In this document: piece by piece, positions 22,518 to 32,007 of the stretch
How positions within the stretch are numbered: position 1 is the first letter of the stretch
Layout: each line of letters opens with the position of its first letter
From: Salinivirgaceae bacterium
GTDB taxonomy: Bacteria; Bacteroidota; Bacteroidia; Bacteroidales; SZUA-534
Reading direction: 5' to 3'
Length of the DNA stretch: 32,025 bases
NCBI GenBank assembly: GCA_016342715.1
Contig: JAEINW010000035.1
Span: forward strand, 1 to 32,025
The notes under the pieces: generated by a model
The model's input: the letters and a program-made list of their open reading frames with translations, nothing else
Told to the model about the DNA's origin: nothing
Database searches by the model: none
Position numbers and translations under genes: made by a program

Positions 22518-25253
22518 ATGAAGTTTAAGTTGCTCTTGTTCTGTCTGCTTTGTCTTTCTTTTTTATGTAATGCTCATAATGATAATGAAATTGTTGTAGG
22601 ATGTGATTATAATTACCCACCCTATAGCTATGTTGACAATGAGGGTAATCCCAGAGGTTTTGACGTTGATGTAATAAATTCAATTTGTGAAATAACAGGA
22701 ATAAAAGTTACTTACAAATTTGCGCAATGGGATTCTGTTCTTTCAATGTTGAATACGGGTAAAGTTGACGTGGTTGCAAGTATTGTATATTCAGAAAAAC
22801 GAGAGTATTTATATGATTTTAGTTTTCCCCTCCATACGGAGTACTATGCAATTTTTTCAAACAATTCGGTGAAAATTAAAGATGTATATGATTTAAAGGA
22901 AAAAAAGCTAGCCGTATTAAAAGGAGATATTTCAAACGAAATGTTTCTTAAACCAACAGGCTTATATGAAAATTTTGTACTATCAAAATCTATTCCTGAA
23001 GCATTGCATTTTGTAAATGAGGGCATTGTAGATTATGTGATAGCTCCTTATCCATTGGGTATGGAAGTTATGAAAAAGTCAAAATTAATGAATGTAAGTA
23101 TTTCAGGAGTACCAATAATCCCCAGTGTTTATTGCTTGGGCGTGAAAGAGGGAAATTCAAGTTTGCTGGCTCATTTAAATGCAGGTATTCAGGAAATTAG
23201 CAGGAATGGTAAATTGGATGCTATTTATAATAAATGGGTGAAATACAAACGTGAAGATGAGAAATATGAAAAGTTTTATAAAATCTCGCTTATTGTTATA
23301 ATAGTATTACTAGTGTTCTCTGCAATTTTAACCTTGTTCTTTTATTCAATTAAAAAACAAGTTCAAAAAAAATCAAAAATTATAAAGGAAGCAGAAGTTA
23401 TATATCAGAGAATTTATAATTCTGTTGACGACCCCATTTTTATTATGAATGAAGCAGGTTTGCTGATTAATGTTAATGAACAAGCCTTAAGTTTTTATAA
23501 CCTTAAAAAAGAAAATTTAAGCTCAGTTAATGCTCAAAACCTTATTGATAAGGAAAATGTTGGTGTTTATGATTTTTTTTTAGCAGCTATAAAAAAAAAT
23601 GGATTATGTAAAATTGATGCAAAAAAAATAAAGGATGGCAAAGAGATATTTTTGCATATAACAGGAAGTGAAATTGAGTTAGAAGGTGAGTTTTGGTTTT
23701 TAATTATCTATAAAGATGTAACAAAGGAAAAGAAAAGTTTATTAAAAATTGAAGAAACAAGAGTTGCTGCCGAATCAGCGAATAATACAAAAAGTAGATT
23801 TTTAGCATCTATAAGCCATGAGATTAGAACCCCTTTAAATGCGGTTATTGGTTTTGCCGATTTGCTTAAAAAGAGTGGCTTAAGAAAAAAGCAATTGGTT
23901 CAGGCAAATAAAATAAATCTGGCGGCTAATATGCTTTTGAATCTTGTGAATAATATTCTAGATATTACAAAAATTGAAGCAAATAAACTGGAGCTACAAG
24001 AACAGGCTTTTTTAGTAAAAGATGTAATTAGAAATATTATTAATGTTGAAAGGGTAAAATCAAAAAATAAATCTGTTTCCTTAAATTGTTTTATTTCAGA
24101 TGATGTTCCTGAGGTAGTTTTTGGCGATGAATTAAGGCTAGTGCAGGTACTAATGAATGTTATTAACAATGCCATAAAATATACGCCACAAGGAGAAGTG
24201 AAAGTGGTGGTATATATAGAGCAAAAACCTATTAGTAAGGAATCAGAATCAATGAAATTAATTTTTTCAATAAAAGATACTGGAATTGGTATTCCGTTAA
24301 ATATTCAAGATCAAATATTTCAACCTTTTGCGCAAGCTCAAAATTCAATTAAAAGAAAATATGAGGGAACTGGACTTGGGTTGGCTATCTCAAAGCAATT
24401 GGTTGATTTAATGAAAGGAGAGATTGTTTTTGAGAGCGAAATTAATGAGGGAAGTGAATTTACTATTAGTATACCTTTTAAATATAGTATGCATGATAGA
24501 AAAAGCATTAAAAAAAACAAGCTTATTCTTGTGGAAGAATATCCAAGGACTAAATTACATATATTGTTAGTGGAAGATAATGAGCTAAATGCAGAAATAT
24601 TTATTGCACAATTAGAAGAGTATAAATTTTCAGTAGAACATGCAGAATCAGGTTTTAAGGCCTTAGAATTGTTAAAGAATAATAATTACGATGTAATTTT
24701 AATGGATATTGAAATGCCCGGAATGAATGGCTTTGAAACAATGGGAAAAATATTCGAAATGGGGAAACAATTTATACCCGTAATCGCTTTATCTGCTCAT
24801 GCCCTAGATTCAGAAAAATCAAAAGCTCTGGAATTGGGTATGATAGAATATTTATATAAGCCAATTGAACCAGAGGTGCTTGTAAATAACATTTATCATT
24901 TAGTTCATAAATTTAATGAGATACGCAAAAATAATAAGTCGGCTATATCTTACGAGAAAGGAATCGTTTTTTTTGGTGAAAATCAAGAGCTTTACCATAG
25001 AGCATTAACTAGGTTTAAAGAAACTTATTCTACTACATATCTTTCGGCTTTCGATTTGCTTGAAAAAGATAAAACAGCCTTAAGAGACTTAACTCATAAT
25101 TTAAAAAGTGGTGCTGAAATGATTGGTGCACATAAATTGCATCTGTTAGCAAAAAAATATGATTATGAATTTAGAGAACAAGAAAGTTATATAACAAAAG
25201 AAAAAGTTAATTTATTAATAGATGAATTAGCTATAGTTCTTGATGAAATTTAA
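22518..25253 (+). CDS. BvgS-like hybrid sensor histidine kinase
   Basis: A 911-residue multidomain kinase. A signal sequence (about 1-19) precedes a type-3 periplasmic solute-binding domain (about 24-245; GCDYNYPPYSYVDNEG and GFDVDV), then one TM (about 254-277), a PAS domain (about 291-405), HisKA with H434 (SISHEIRTPLN), HATPase_c (N box NVINNAIKYTP, DTGIGIP near 587, GTGLGLAI near 617), a receiver with D730 (ILMDIEMPGMNG) and K781, and a C-terminal Hpt domain with H860 (LTHNLKSGAEMIG). The order supports an intramolecular His-Asp-His relay started by binding of a small solute, amino-acid-like by family. The final phospho-acceptor may be the LytTR regulator encoded convergently next door; the two coding regions overlap by 23 bases. 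Confidence 0.93.
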   Translation: MKFKLLLFCLLCLSFLCNAHNDNEIVVGCDYNYPPYSYVDNEGNPRGFDVDVINSICEITGIKVTYKFAQWDSVLSMLNTGKVDVVASIVYSEKREYLYDFSFPLHTEYYAIFSNNSVKIKDVYDLKEKKLAVLKGDISNEMFLKPTGLYENFVLSKSIPEALHFVNEGIVDYVIAPYPLGMEVMKKSKLMNVSISGVPIIPSVYCLGVKEGNSSLLAHLNAGIQEISRNGKLDAIYNKWVKYKREDEKYEKFYKISLIVIIVLLVFSAILTLFFYSIKKQVQKKSKIIKEAEVIYQRIYNSVDDPIFIMNEAGLLINVNEQALSFYNLKKENLSSVNAQNLIDKENVGVYDFFLAAIKKNGLCKIDAKKIKDGKEIFLHITGSEIELEGEFWFLIIYKDVTKEKKSLLKIEETRVAAESANNTKSRFLASISHEIRTPLNAVIGFADLLKKSGLRKKQLVQANKINLAANMLLNLVNNILDITKIEANKLELQEQAFLVKDVIRNIINVERVKSKNKSVSLNCFISDDVPEVVFGDELRLVQVLMNVINNAIKYTPQGEVKVVVYIEQKPISKESESMKLIFSIKDTGIGIPLNIQDQIFQPFAQAQNSIKRKYEGTGLGLAISKQLVDLMKGEIVFESEINEGSEFTISIPFKYSMHDRKSIKKNKLILVEEYPRTKLHILLVEDNELNAEIFIAQLEEYKFSVEHAESGFKALELLKNNNYDVILMDIEMPGMNGFETMGKIFEMGKQFIPVIALSAHALDSEKSKALELGMIEYLYKPIEPEVLVNNIYHLVHKFNEIRKNNKSAISYEKGIVFFGENQELYHRALTRFKETYSTTYLSAFDLLEKDKTALRDLTHNLKSGAEMIGAHKLHLLAKKYDYEFREQESYITKEKVNLLIDELAIVLDEI

Positions 25254-26010
25254 GTCGATTAATTAAATTTTCAAGGCTTATCATATTTTCTTTTGTTGCT
25301 TTTAACTCGTAATTAGTCTCATTACTTGTTAAGTAAACCAATTTTTTTACACGATCAATTTTTGTTAAAAATTTTATGTTTATAATAATTGACCTACTTA
25401 TTTTAAAGAAGGAATTCTCATTAAAATATTTTTCAATTTGGCCAATGTTTTTCGATATAGTTTCTGTCTTTTTTTTTGTCAAATAAACATTAGAATAGCA
25501 CCCGTCAGCGTTTACATATATTACATCTTTCGTAGTTAAAACCAAAGATCTATAAGAATTTCGAATAATTATTTTTGATTCTGAGTGCTTATCTGGTTTA
25601 TGTGATTCGCTTAAAAAAGTTGAATTAATTTTACTCTTATCTAAAAATCTTTTGATAGTTTCATCAAGTTCCTGTTTGTTTAAGGGTTTTACTAGGTAGT
25701 CAAATGCATTTGTTTTTAATGCATCCATTAAATATTCCAAATGAGCAGTAATAAAAATAACGGTTGTGGGTAGCTTAAGTTCGTTAATTTCACTCATAAC
25801 ATTCATCCCTGATTTATGAGGCATGTTAATATCTAGAAAAACCAAATCAGGCTTATGAATTGCAATGTGTTTAATTGCTAATTGAGAGTCGCTGATAGAC
25901 TTTATAATTGATAAATTTTTGTATCCCGATAAAAAATCGGTTAAAGTTTCTCTTGAGAATTTATCGTCATCAATTATGATGCATGTTTTTTCTTTCAAAT
26001 CAGATGTCAT
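25231..26010 (-). CDS. LytTR-family response regulator
   Basis: A 259-residue regulator: receiver domain (about 8-125) with acidic D14-D15-D16, phospho-acceptor D60 in LVFLDINMPHKSG, and K108 in VKPL. The LytTR DNA-binding domain follows (about 148-250), with IIRNSYRSLVLTTKDVIYV, FFKISRSIIINIKFLTKI and the end strand region. These regulators usually pair with LytS-type kinases. Here the adjacent sensor is the BvgS-like kinase with a free Hpt domain, so it is a plausible acceptor. Its 3' end overlaps the kinase's 3' end by 23 bases in antisense. The exported-protein operon starting 261 bases away, divergently, is a candidate target (inference). Confidence 0.92.
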   Translation of the reverse strand: MTSDLKEKTCIIIDDDKFSRETLTDFLSGYKNLSIIKSISDSQLAIKHIAIHKPDLVFLDINMPHKSGMNVMSEINELKLPTTVIFITAHLEYLMDALKTNAFDYLVKPLNKQELDETIKRFLDKSKINSTFLSESHKPDKHSESKIIIRNSYRSLVLTTKDVIYVNADGCYSNVYLTKKKTETISKNIGQIEKYFNENSFFKISRSIIINIKFLTKIDRVKKLVYLTSNETNYELKATKENMISLENLINRLKFHQEL

Positions 26011-26270
26011 AAAAGTATTTAAGATTTTTGTTTTGCACTCGTCATAAAAATAGTAATTCCAAATTAAAATCCATGGTTAAATTAACATAATAATTAATTT
26101 ATTTAGAAAAGGCTTTGTTTCGTTTATTCTTGTTAGGGATTTATATAGTGTAAGTCATTAAGTGCAAATGTTTCTTAGTTTTTTTTCAAAATTGTACATA
26201 TAATAATTTACTCATTTGGTATCATAATTTCCCAGATTATTGGAGATCAAAAAAATAATTAATATTCAAA

Positions 26271-28481
26271 ATGAAAAGGAATAGATATTGCAAAGTTACT
26301 GTTAATCAATTGTGTAGATATGGACTGCTTGTGTTGATTGCAGTTGGTTTATTTGCATGTGCCAGTATTTTACCAGCAGCAAAAGATAACTTTAAGGAAG
26401 CAAAAGATTTATTTGATTTAGGAAAAAGACTTGAAGCTATTGAAAAAATCACTGCAGCAATTGTAATTCAACCCGATTATCAAAACGCTCAAAAATTTAT
26501 ATATAAAAATTGGGACATATCTTTGCCATCAGCCGTATCAGAAGCCAAACGACTAAGCAATTCGACAAAAATAGATGACGCAGAAAGAGTGGTTTCCATT
26601 TACAAATCTCTCATAAATATTTACACAAATTTGGCTAAAGTAAAACTTCCCTTTGCCCACCCCAAGGGGAAATGGACATGGGATACAAAGATTATTGATT
26701 ATACAGCAGATTATAATGCAGCAATTACTTATGCTCATAAGCTATTTTATGAGCAGGCAAAAGAAAAAGTTGATGTATCTGAACTAAAATTATCCTATGA
26801 TTTATTTTCAAGAATGTATGACAAATACACTTTTGTTGAGAATAAGGATTCAGTTGCTCAACAGGTAGCTAATATTTATAATGCTTTTGGTGTAAAATAT
26901 GAAATGTCAAATAGTATTGATGAAGTAATTAATGCGTATGATGCCTATGGGTATTCGCTTAAATTTGTTTCGAATAAGCCAAAAATACTTGAAGCTAGAG
27001 AAAATGCTGCTGCTCGAATATCAGATTTATATCTGGCAAATGCTAAGGAACTTTTTGCAGCAAACGATATAAAAACTTTAATGGAATCATTAGAGAATTG
27101 TAAGAAAGCTTTACAATGGAACAAGGGTAATTCTGATGCTACAGAGTTTGCGATTAAAGTAGGAGCTAAAATTCATACCGTTTATTTTACGCAAGCTCAA
27201 GCTGAAGAACAAAAAAATACAATTCAAAGTTTAGAGGAATCATTAAAGCTTTACAAACTTGCATTAGAGTGGAAAAAGGACGATCAGATTACTTTAGATA
27301 AAATTGCAACGGTAGAAGAAAAACTAGCTGAAAAATATTACCGGATTGGTAAAAATCTTGAGAAGTCTAAGGGATCAAAAGATGAAATAATTAAAAACTA
27401 TAAACTTGCACAAAAATGGGTTCCTAATTATAGAGACACTCAAAAAAGAATTCATATAGTAACTATAATAGATGAAATTAAAAAGCTGGAAAATAACATT
27501 GCGGCTACTAAAAAGCAAAATGAAATAAGCCGTGCAAATGCAACAAGTACTGGAGTAATGCTTGGAAAGGCTGAAACTGGTTTAAATAAAATCACCTATG
27601 TGTCGGGAAAATTTAAAGACTTACATGGTAGTATGAAAACCATTATCACAACATGTTCTGCATTAGCAGGAATACCTGTAGTAGGAACCATTGCAACCGC
27701 AGCAAAAACTACCATTACGGTGGCTAAGCAGCCCATTGATGAAGTTGTTCATACTTTTAACACCATTGAAAAACCAATTGTATTACCCAGTAAAAAAGTA
27801 GTGTCGAAATCAAAAGGCTTGGTTGATTCTGTAAATGTTAAAATGGCTAGCGTGTCAAAATCGCTAGCACTTGCAAAAACTTCTGCGCAAGTTTTTCGTG
27901 AGTGTATTCAAAACATGGAAAAGGTTGAAGATTTAAAATCCATTGAAAATGAAATTGTTGTGGTAAATAAAAACTTAGACAAATTCAACAATGAGTTTAA
28001 AAATGTAAACAATAGTTTGGAAGGAATTAAAAAAGTAGCGACTAGTTTTTATGGGTATGTTTCTCCAATAAATGAGGTTGAAAGGGGAATAAATTCTATG
28101 TCGGGTGCTATAAATTCTATTAAATCGGCAACCGATGGTATTAATAGTGTGCTAAATAAAAGAATACCAGTTCCTTTCAAAGATGATCCTTCAATAAGAG
28201 ATATTTTGGGTGCAACAACCGGTTGGTTATCTGCCTTAATGGATGAAGCAACGAAGCCATTAAAACCTTATTTAAATCAGTTGGCTAAGCAAATACCACC
28301 TATACCAGGAATTGATGAATTTACCGCTAATGTAAGCAAATTGAAGGTGGAATATGAAAAAATAAATAGTGAGTATGACAAAGCTAAAGCTTCATACAAC
28401 AAACTAACAAATTATGAAAAACAGATGAAGGATAGCTTCAATAAAATTATTGATAGAACAGGTTGTGGAACAAAAATTTAA
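26271..28481 (+). CDS. Large alpha-helical lipoprotein, function unknown
   Basis: A 736-residue protein with a lipoprotein signal; the lipobox is GLFAC with Cys30 after a basic N-terminus. Residues about 38-110 and 160-420 are helical and TPR-like (KEAKDLFDLGKRLEAIEKIT; repeated YKLALEWKK-type units). A hydrophobic, small-residue-rich stretch at about 455-480 (SALAGIPVVGTIATAA) is followed by long coiled-coil helices (about 545-590 and 680-730). Helix-hydrophobic segment-helix layouts occur in alpha-helical pore-forming toxins, but also in envelope scaffolds, so this is only a structural resemblance. It is the first gene of a five-gene exported-protein run; the next gene is 28 bases downstream. 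The family was not recognised. Confidence 0.82.
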   Translation: MKRNRYCKVTVNQLCRYGLLVLIAVGLFACASILPAAKDNFKEAKDLFDLGKRLEAIEKITAAIVIQPDYQNAQKFIYKNWDISLPSAVSEAKRLSNSTKIDDAERVVSIYKSLINIYTNLAKVKLPFAHPKGKWTWDTKIIDYTADYNAAITYAHKLFYEQAKEKVDVSELKLSYDLFSRMYDKYTFVENKDSVAQQVANIYNAFGVKYEMSNSIDEVINAYDAYGYSLKFVSNKPKILEARENAAARISDLYLANAKELFAANDIKTLMESLENCKKALQWNKGNSDATEFAIKVGAKIHTVYFTQAQAEEQKNTIQSLEESLKLYKLALEWKKDDQITLDKIATVEEKLAEKYYRIGKNLEKSKGSKDEIIKNYKLAQKWVPNYRDTQKRIHIVTIIDEIKKLENNIAATKKQNEISRANATSTGVMLGKAETGLNKITYVSGKFKDLHGSMKTIITTCSALAGIPVVGTIATAAKTTITVAKQPIDEVVHTFNTIEKPIVLPSKKVVSKSKGLVDSVNVKMASVSKSLALAKTSAQVFRECIQNMEKVEDLKSIENEIVVVNKNLDKFNNEFKNVNNSLEGIKKVATSFYGYVSPINEVERGINSMSGAINSIKSATDGINSVLNKRIPVPFKDDPSIRDILGATTGWLSALMDEATKPLKPYLNQLAKQIPPIPGIDEFTANVSKLKVEYEKINSEYDKAKASYNKLTNYEKQMKDSFNKIIDRTGCGTKI

Positions 28482-28509
28482 TAAAATATTAAAACAAATT
28501 ATTTGAACT

Positions 28510-29016
28510 ATGAAAATTAGAAATTTAGTAAAACTGTTGAGTGTTTGCTTAGTATGTATTGTTTTAGTAAATAATACTTATGGGCAACTTCAAAAAACAC
28601 TGTGCGATAATCTTCAGACTATTGCAGGTCATACATTTGTAATTGCTTATGAAAAAGAGGGCAAAGAGTATATCATGTATGCTTCTAATGGCACAGAATT
28701 GAATGCTGAATCAATTTTAACGACTGAGTTTGCAGGAGAATTCGAGGATGTAACTATTGAAAATAAAGCAGGTAGATACTTTATCGTTAAACTTAAAAAT
28801 GGTGAATATCTTTCAAGAAATGGTTATGGTAAATTAAGTGCAGACCAGCATAAAACTGCATTTGAAACAAAAAAAACAGAGGCTGGATTTAATGAATATA
28901 CGCAACCATTTGAAAAGCGAAATGAATTTTATGTAAAAATGACAGTGAATGATGATGGTACTGTATTGTTAGGCGATAATAAAACAATATGCAAAATGTA
29001 CTTGGTTAAAATTTAA
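28510..29016 (+). CDS. Exported 168-residue protein, possibly beta-trefoil-like
   Basis: A Sec signal peptide (MKIRNLVKLLSVCLVCIVLV to about NTYGQ, residue 26) is followed by a mature domain of about 142 residues rich in beta strands: GRYFIVKLKNGEYLSRNGYG, a TAFETKKTEAG strand pair and a C-terminal DDGTVLLGDNKTICKMYLVK. The alternation of short strands and the KNGEYLS pattern resemble fascin/ricin-type beta-trefoil repeats, but no diagnostic motif is present, so this is a guess. It lies between the helical lipoprotein (28 bases) and the next exported protein (14 bases), in an operon. Confidence 0.75.
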   Translation: MKIRNLVKLLSVCLVCIVLVNNTYGQLQKTLCDNLQTIAGHTFVIAYEKEGKEYIMYASNGTELNAESILTTEFAGEFEDVTIENKAGRYFIVKLKNGEYLSRNGYGKLSADQHKTAFETKKTEAGFNEYTQPFEKRNEFYVKMTVNDDGTVLLGDNKTICKMYLVKI

Positions 29017-29030
29017 GAATTCAAATAAAA

Positions 29031-30011
29031 ATGACTATGAAAAATACAGTAAAAATATTATCCCTTGCTTTATTAATTTTTGTTACAAGCATTAGTTATG
29101 GGCAATCGATTAAATCGTATGAGCTAAAAATGCCTGCTAAGATTATTGCTGGTGGCGGTAGCGTATTTGTAAAAGCTTTAGAAAATGGTGGAAAACTAGA
29201 ACAAGGCTTTGGTGAATCATTTGGCAAAGCCTTAAAAACTCAGTTAGACAAAGAAACAATAGGACAAAAATCAGGCACTAAGTGTTTTAACCCATGGTAC
29301 ACAACAAAACTATATAAAACCGCAGACGGAGAAAGTCAAGCTGATTTTATAATAAGTGGTTCCTATGCTATCAATGGCGATGAATCAAAAACTTCAACAG
29401 TAAACAGTTCAAAAGAAAAGCTGGAAGGTTTATCAAAACCAGTTACTTATTATTATTATTCTTATACGGCATCAAGTAAAGCTAGTTTAGTGGGGAGCAT
29501 TGTAGTTACAAAAAAAGATGGCAGTAAAACTATTGAGATTCCCTTAAAAGGAGATAAAAGTAAAAGTGAAACTGGGTATTTGAAAAAGGAGTCTGTTGCT
29601 TCAGTATCAAGTTTTGCAAGGGAATTAAGTAAAAAACAAATTGCTACCTACCAGAGCATGTTTTCTCCAACTTTTGATGAAAAGAACTACAGGTTTAAGA
29701 ATGTGAAAACCAAGGATAAAGTTCTAAAAAAGGAATTTAAAGCAAATGAGAAGGCTATAAAAAATCAATTGAAGGCCGATAATTTACATGAAGCAGCAAA
29801 GCTTTATTTAGAATTGGAATCAAAGGAGAAAAGTGAGAATCTTTCTTATAATATAGGTATGTGTTATGAGCTTATTGGAAATTTTACAAAAGCACTGGAA
29901 TATTATAACAATGCTGGCGATAAAGGAGCCCTTAAAGACATTAATGAATTAATTAAATTAAAGACAACTTTTGAAAGCCTTGGACTTAAAGTTGAGGAAG
30001 GTGTATTTTAA
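29031..30011 (+). CDS. Exported protein with C-terminal TPR-like helices
   Basis: A 326-residue protein with a Sec signal peptide (VKILSLALLIFVTSISYG, cleavage near residue 24). The region of about 28-200 has mixed alpha/beta sequence with GESFGKALKTQLDKE and ADFIISGSYAI, broadly resembling the fold of CsgG/LPS-assembly-type domains (weak). Residues about 225-310 form TPR-like helices (KADNLHEAAKLYLELESK and IGMCYELIGNFTKALEYYNN). ATGs at 29031 and 29037 are both possible starts. The gene starts 14 bases after the previous one, so translation is probably linked. No named family was recognised. Confidence 0.78.
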   Translation: MTMKNTVKILSLALLIFVTSISYGQSIKSYELKMPAKIIAGGGSVFVKALENGGKLEQGFGESFGKALKTQLDKETIGQKSGTKCFNPWYTTKLYKTADGESQADFIISGSYAINGDESKTSTVNSSKEKLEGLSKPVTYYYYSYTASSKASLVGSIVVTKKDGSKTIEIPLKGDKSKSETGYLKKESVASVSSFARELSKKQIATYQSMFSPTFDEKNYRFKNVKTKDKVLKKEFKANEKAIKNQLKADNLHEAAKLYLELESKEKSENLSYNIGMCYELIGNFTKALEYYNNAGDKGALKDINELIKLKTTFESLGLKVEEGVF

Positions 30012-30114
30012 TTTTTTAGCAATGCATTGTTTTATTGTATCGTGGTTGTAAAGCCATGATATTCAAATTTATATATTGAAAAATAATGAATTATTAATTA
30101 TTAAATGTTATAAT

Positions 30115-30738
30115 ATGAAAAAATTATTAGTGATTGTATCGGTATGCTTATTAAGCAGTTCAATGCTTAATGCGCAACGAGTTTATAAACCAAATGGGGG
30201 TAAAAAAACTACTCCCTCAAGTTCAACAACAAGTTCAACTTCAGTTAGTACTCCAACATCTGTTGAAACTACAGTAACAATTCCTAAAAAGGAGTATTTA
30301 GTTCGTGTAGCAGGAACAAATGCTTATTGGGATATTCCTGGACATCCTGATAGAAATTCAGGCTCCAATGCGGTGCAAATGTGGGGCTTTGATAATGGAG
30401 CCGACAGGAAAGTAATGTTTATTCCAGCAGGAGATGGATTTTATTATATTAAATTTTCTCACAATGGGTATTACCTGGATGTAAAAGGAGGTAACCTTAA
30501 TAAAGATGCTCATTTACAAATATGGCAACCCAATAGAACTGATGCTCAAAAATTTAAAGTATTGCACAAAGGAAATGGGAAGTTTAAACTAGTAACTGTT
30601 AATGGCTTGGCCGTTGATTGCGAAGGTGGAGGCTGGAAAAATGGTGTAAAACTTCAATTATGGGATGACCATAATGGTCAATGCCAAACTTTCGAAATTG
30701 TTGAAGCAGGAACTAAAAGTAAATTTTACGGAAATTAA
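30115..30738 (+). CDS. Exported ricin-type beta-trefoil lectin-domain protein
   Basis: A 207-residue protein: a signal peptide (MKKLLVIVSVCLLSSSMLNA, cleavage before Q21), a Ser/Thr/Pro-rich linker at about 33-55, then one ricin B-type beta-trefoil (about 58-197). Three QxW motifs, QMW at 88-90, QIW at 135-137 and QLW at 181-183, each followed by the (Q)xF strand, identify the three trefoil lobes. This domain commonly binds glycans. There is no enzymatic domain attached. The frame is open back to a TTG at 30076, but the ATG at 30115 starts the signal peptide and is preferred. It is the fourth gene of the exported operon; the gap before it (103 bases) is the longest. Confidence 0.9.
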   Translation: MKKLLVIVSVCLLSSSMLNAQRVYKPNGGKKTTPSSSTTSSTSVSTPTSVETTVTIPKKEYLVRVAGTNAYWDIPGHPDRNSGSNAVQMWGFDNGADRKVMFIPAGDGFYYIKFSHNGYYLDVKGGNLNKDAHLQIWQPNRTDAQKFKVLHKGNGKFKLVTVNGLAVDCEGGGWKNGVKLQLWDDHNGQCQTFEIVEAGTKSKFYGN

Positions 30739-30768
30739 TCGATAATCAAAAACAAATAATTAAGAAAA

Positions 30769-31848
30769 ATGAAAAACACAAGAAAATTAGTAGTTGCAGC
30801 CCTTGCAGTAAGCATGGCTTTCACATCATGTAAAAAAGCACCAACTGCAGCTTTTGAAGTGCAAGACGGAATACTTTATGCCACAAAAGATATCAAATTC
30901 ACCAACGATTCTGATGGTGGTGGTCTTGATTATCAATGGACATTTACAGATGCTGAAAGTACTTCTTCTTCACAAGAAAACCCAACAGCAGTTTGGAACA
31001 CACCTGGTACTTATAAAGTTACTTTGGCAGCTTCAAACAAAAAAGGTGATCATGAAACTTCTGAAACCATTACTATTGAAGAGTACATACCTTATGTTAC
31101 AGTTCAGAATAATACACCTGCTGAATTATTTGTTGCTTTAGGAACTGAAGGATTGAGTAGTGGGCAAACTGAATTAGATTGGGCGTTTAATAATAGATAC
31201 CTTATTGTCGAATCAGGTAAAACAGTTGATGTGCAGCTTTGGGAATCAGGTTCAAATTCAGTTGATATTTCTGGTGTTGATGAATTGTATATGGCTATTT
31301 TTGGAAATGAAGCTTTATACTCTGTAGATGCAGAGGATGGTGTGGTTGGTCTTTTGGCATGGCATGCAGTTGGATTAGATAAAGTGGATATGGATAGTAA
31401 AGCTATAATTGATGTTTCAGGTGACTTCTTCTATGTTGCCATTCAAAACAATAGTTATTCAGATCTTAAGGGTGTACAAGCATGGGTTGCTGGAAGTATG
31501 GTAGGTGAAAATGCTTATTGGTCATTAGCTTGGGATGCTGATGAAACTACAAAAAATGCAGGTTATTTTGATGCATATAAAGAAATGAGAATGCATACCT
31601 ATACAGCTGATGGAACTTTTACTGCTTACTGGGATGAAGGTGTTCAATTTGAATTTGCCGATGGAATGACAAATTTCTCTGTTATATTAGCTACTGGTAG
31701 CGATTTTAAATCGAATGATGGTATTTCGAAAGCTACTTCAACTTCAGGTAGTTTGGGTGCCATTAAAGAAGGTGATTTAAGATATAATACACCAAGAAAA
31801 GCATCTATTAGCAGTGAAGATTTAAAAGCTTTTAAATCTTTCAAATAA
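30769..31848 (+). CDS. PKD-domain lipoprotein
   Basis: A 359-residue lipoprotein with lipobox AFTSC (Cys21). A PKD domain (about 26-108) is marked by FTNDSDGGGLDYQWTF, the WNTPGTYKVTL strand and a following ETSETITIEEY. The remaining 250 residues are beta-rich and Trp/Asp/Gly-rich (YWSLAWDADE, TFTAYWDEGVQF), with no family that I recognise. PKD domains usually bind carbohydrate or protein at the surface. It is the last gene of the operon: it starts 30 bases after the lectin gene and a strong terminator follows. Confidence 0.88.
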   Translation: MKNTRKLVVAALAVSMAFTSCKKAPTAAFEVQDGILYATKDIKFTNDSDGGGLDYQWTFTDAESTSSSQENPTAVWNTPGTYKVTLAASNKKGDHETSETITIEEYIPYVTVQNNTPAELFVALGTEGLSSGQTELDWAFNNRYLIVESGKTVDVQLWESGSNSVDISGVDELYMAIFGNEALYSVDAEDGVVGLLAWHAVGLDKVDMDSKAIIDVSGDFFYVAIQNNSYSDLKGVQAWVAGSMVGENAYWSLAWDADETTKNAGYFDAYKEMRMHTYTADGTFTAYWDEGVQFEFADGMTNFSVILATGSDFKSNDGISKATSTSGSLGAIKEGDLRYNTPRKASISSEDLKAFKSFK

Positions 31849-31888
31849 TAAATAAACACAATTTTATAAGTTAAATTGTTAGTTAGTT

Positions 31889-31926
31889 AAAAGAGCTTTG
31901 GTTTGTAAATCAAAGCTCTTTTTTTG
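31889..31926 (+). terminator. Intrinsic terminator of the exported-protein operon
   Basis: A perfect 12-bp stem (31889-31900 with 31911-31922, aaaagagctttg/caaagctctttt), a 10-nt loop, and a T-run to 31925. Confidence 0.85.
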
Positions 31927-32007
31927 TTTGGTCATTAGTAGTACCAAGGATTATAGGATCAAGTAAATATTAGGGTTGTTTTTAATATTTTTTCTTATTT
32001 TCAAAAA

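Noticed and set aside
30038-30061. Terminator between the TPR-like protein gene and the lectin gene
   Set aside because: An 8-bp stem with one G-U pair exists, but no T-run follows, so it is unlikely to stop transcription; it may be a processing hairpin.
26271-31848. Polysaccharide utilisation locus
   Set aside because: No SusC/SusD homologs, glycoside hydrolases or sulfatases are present.
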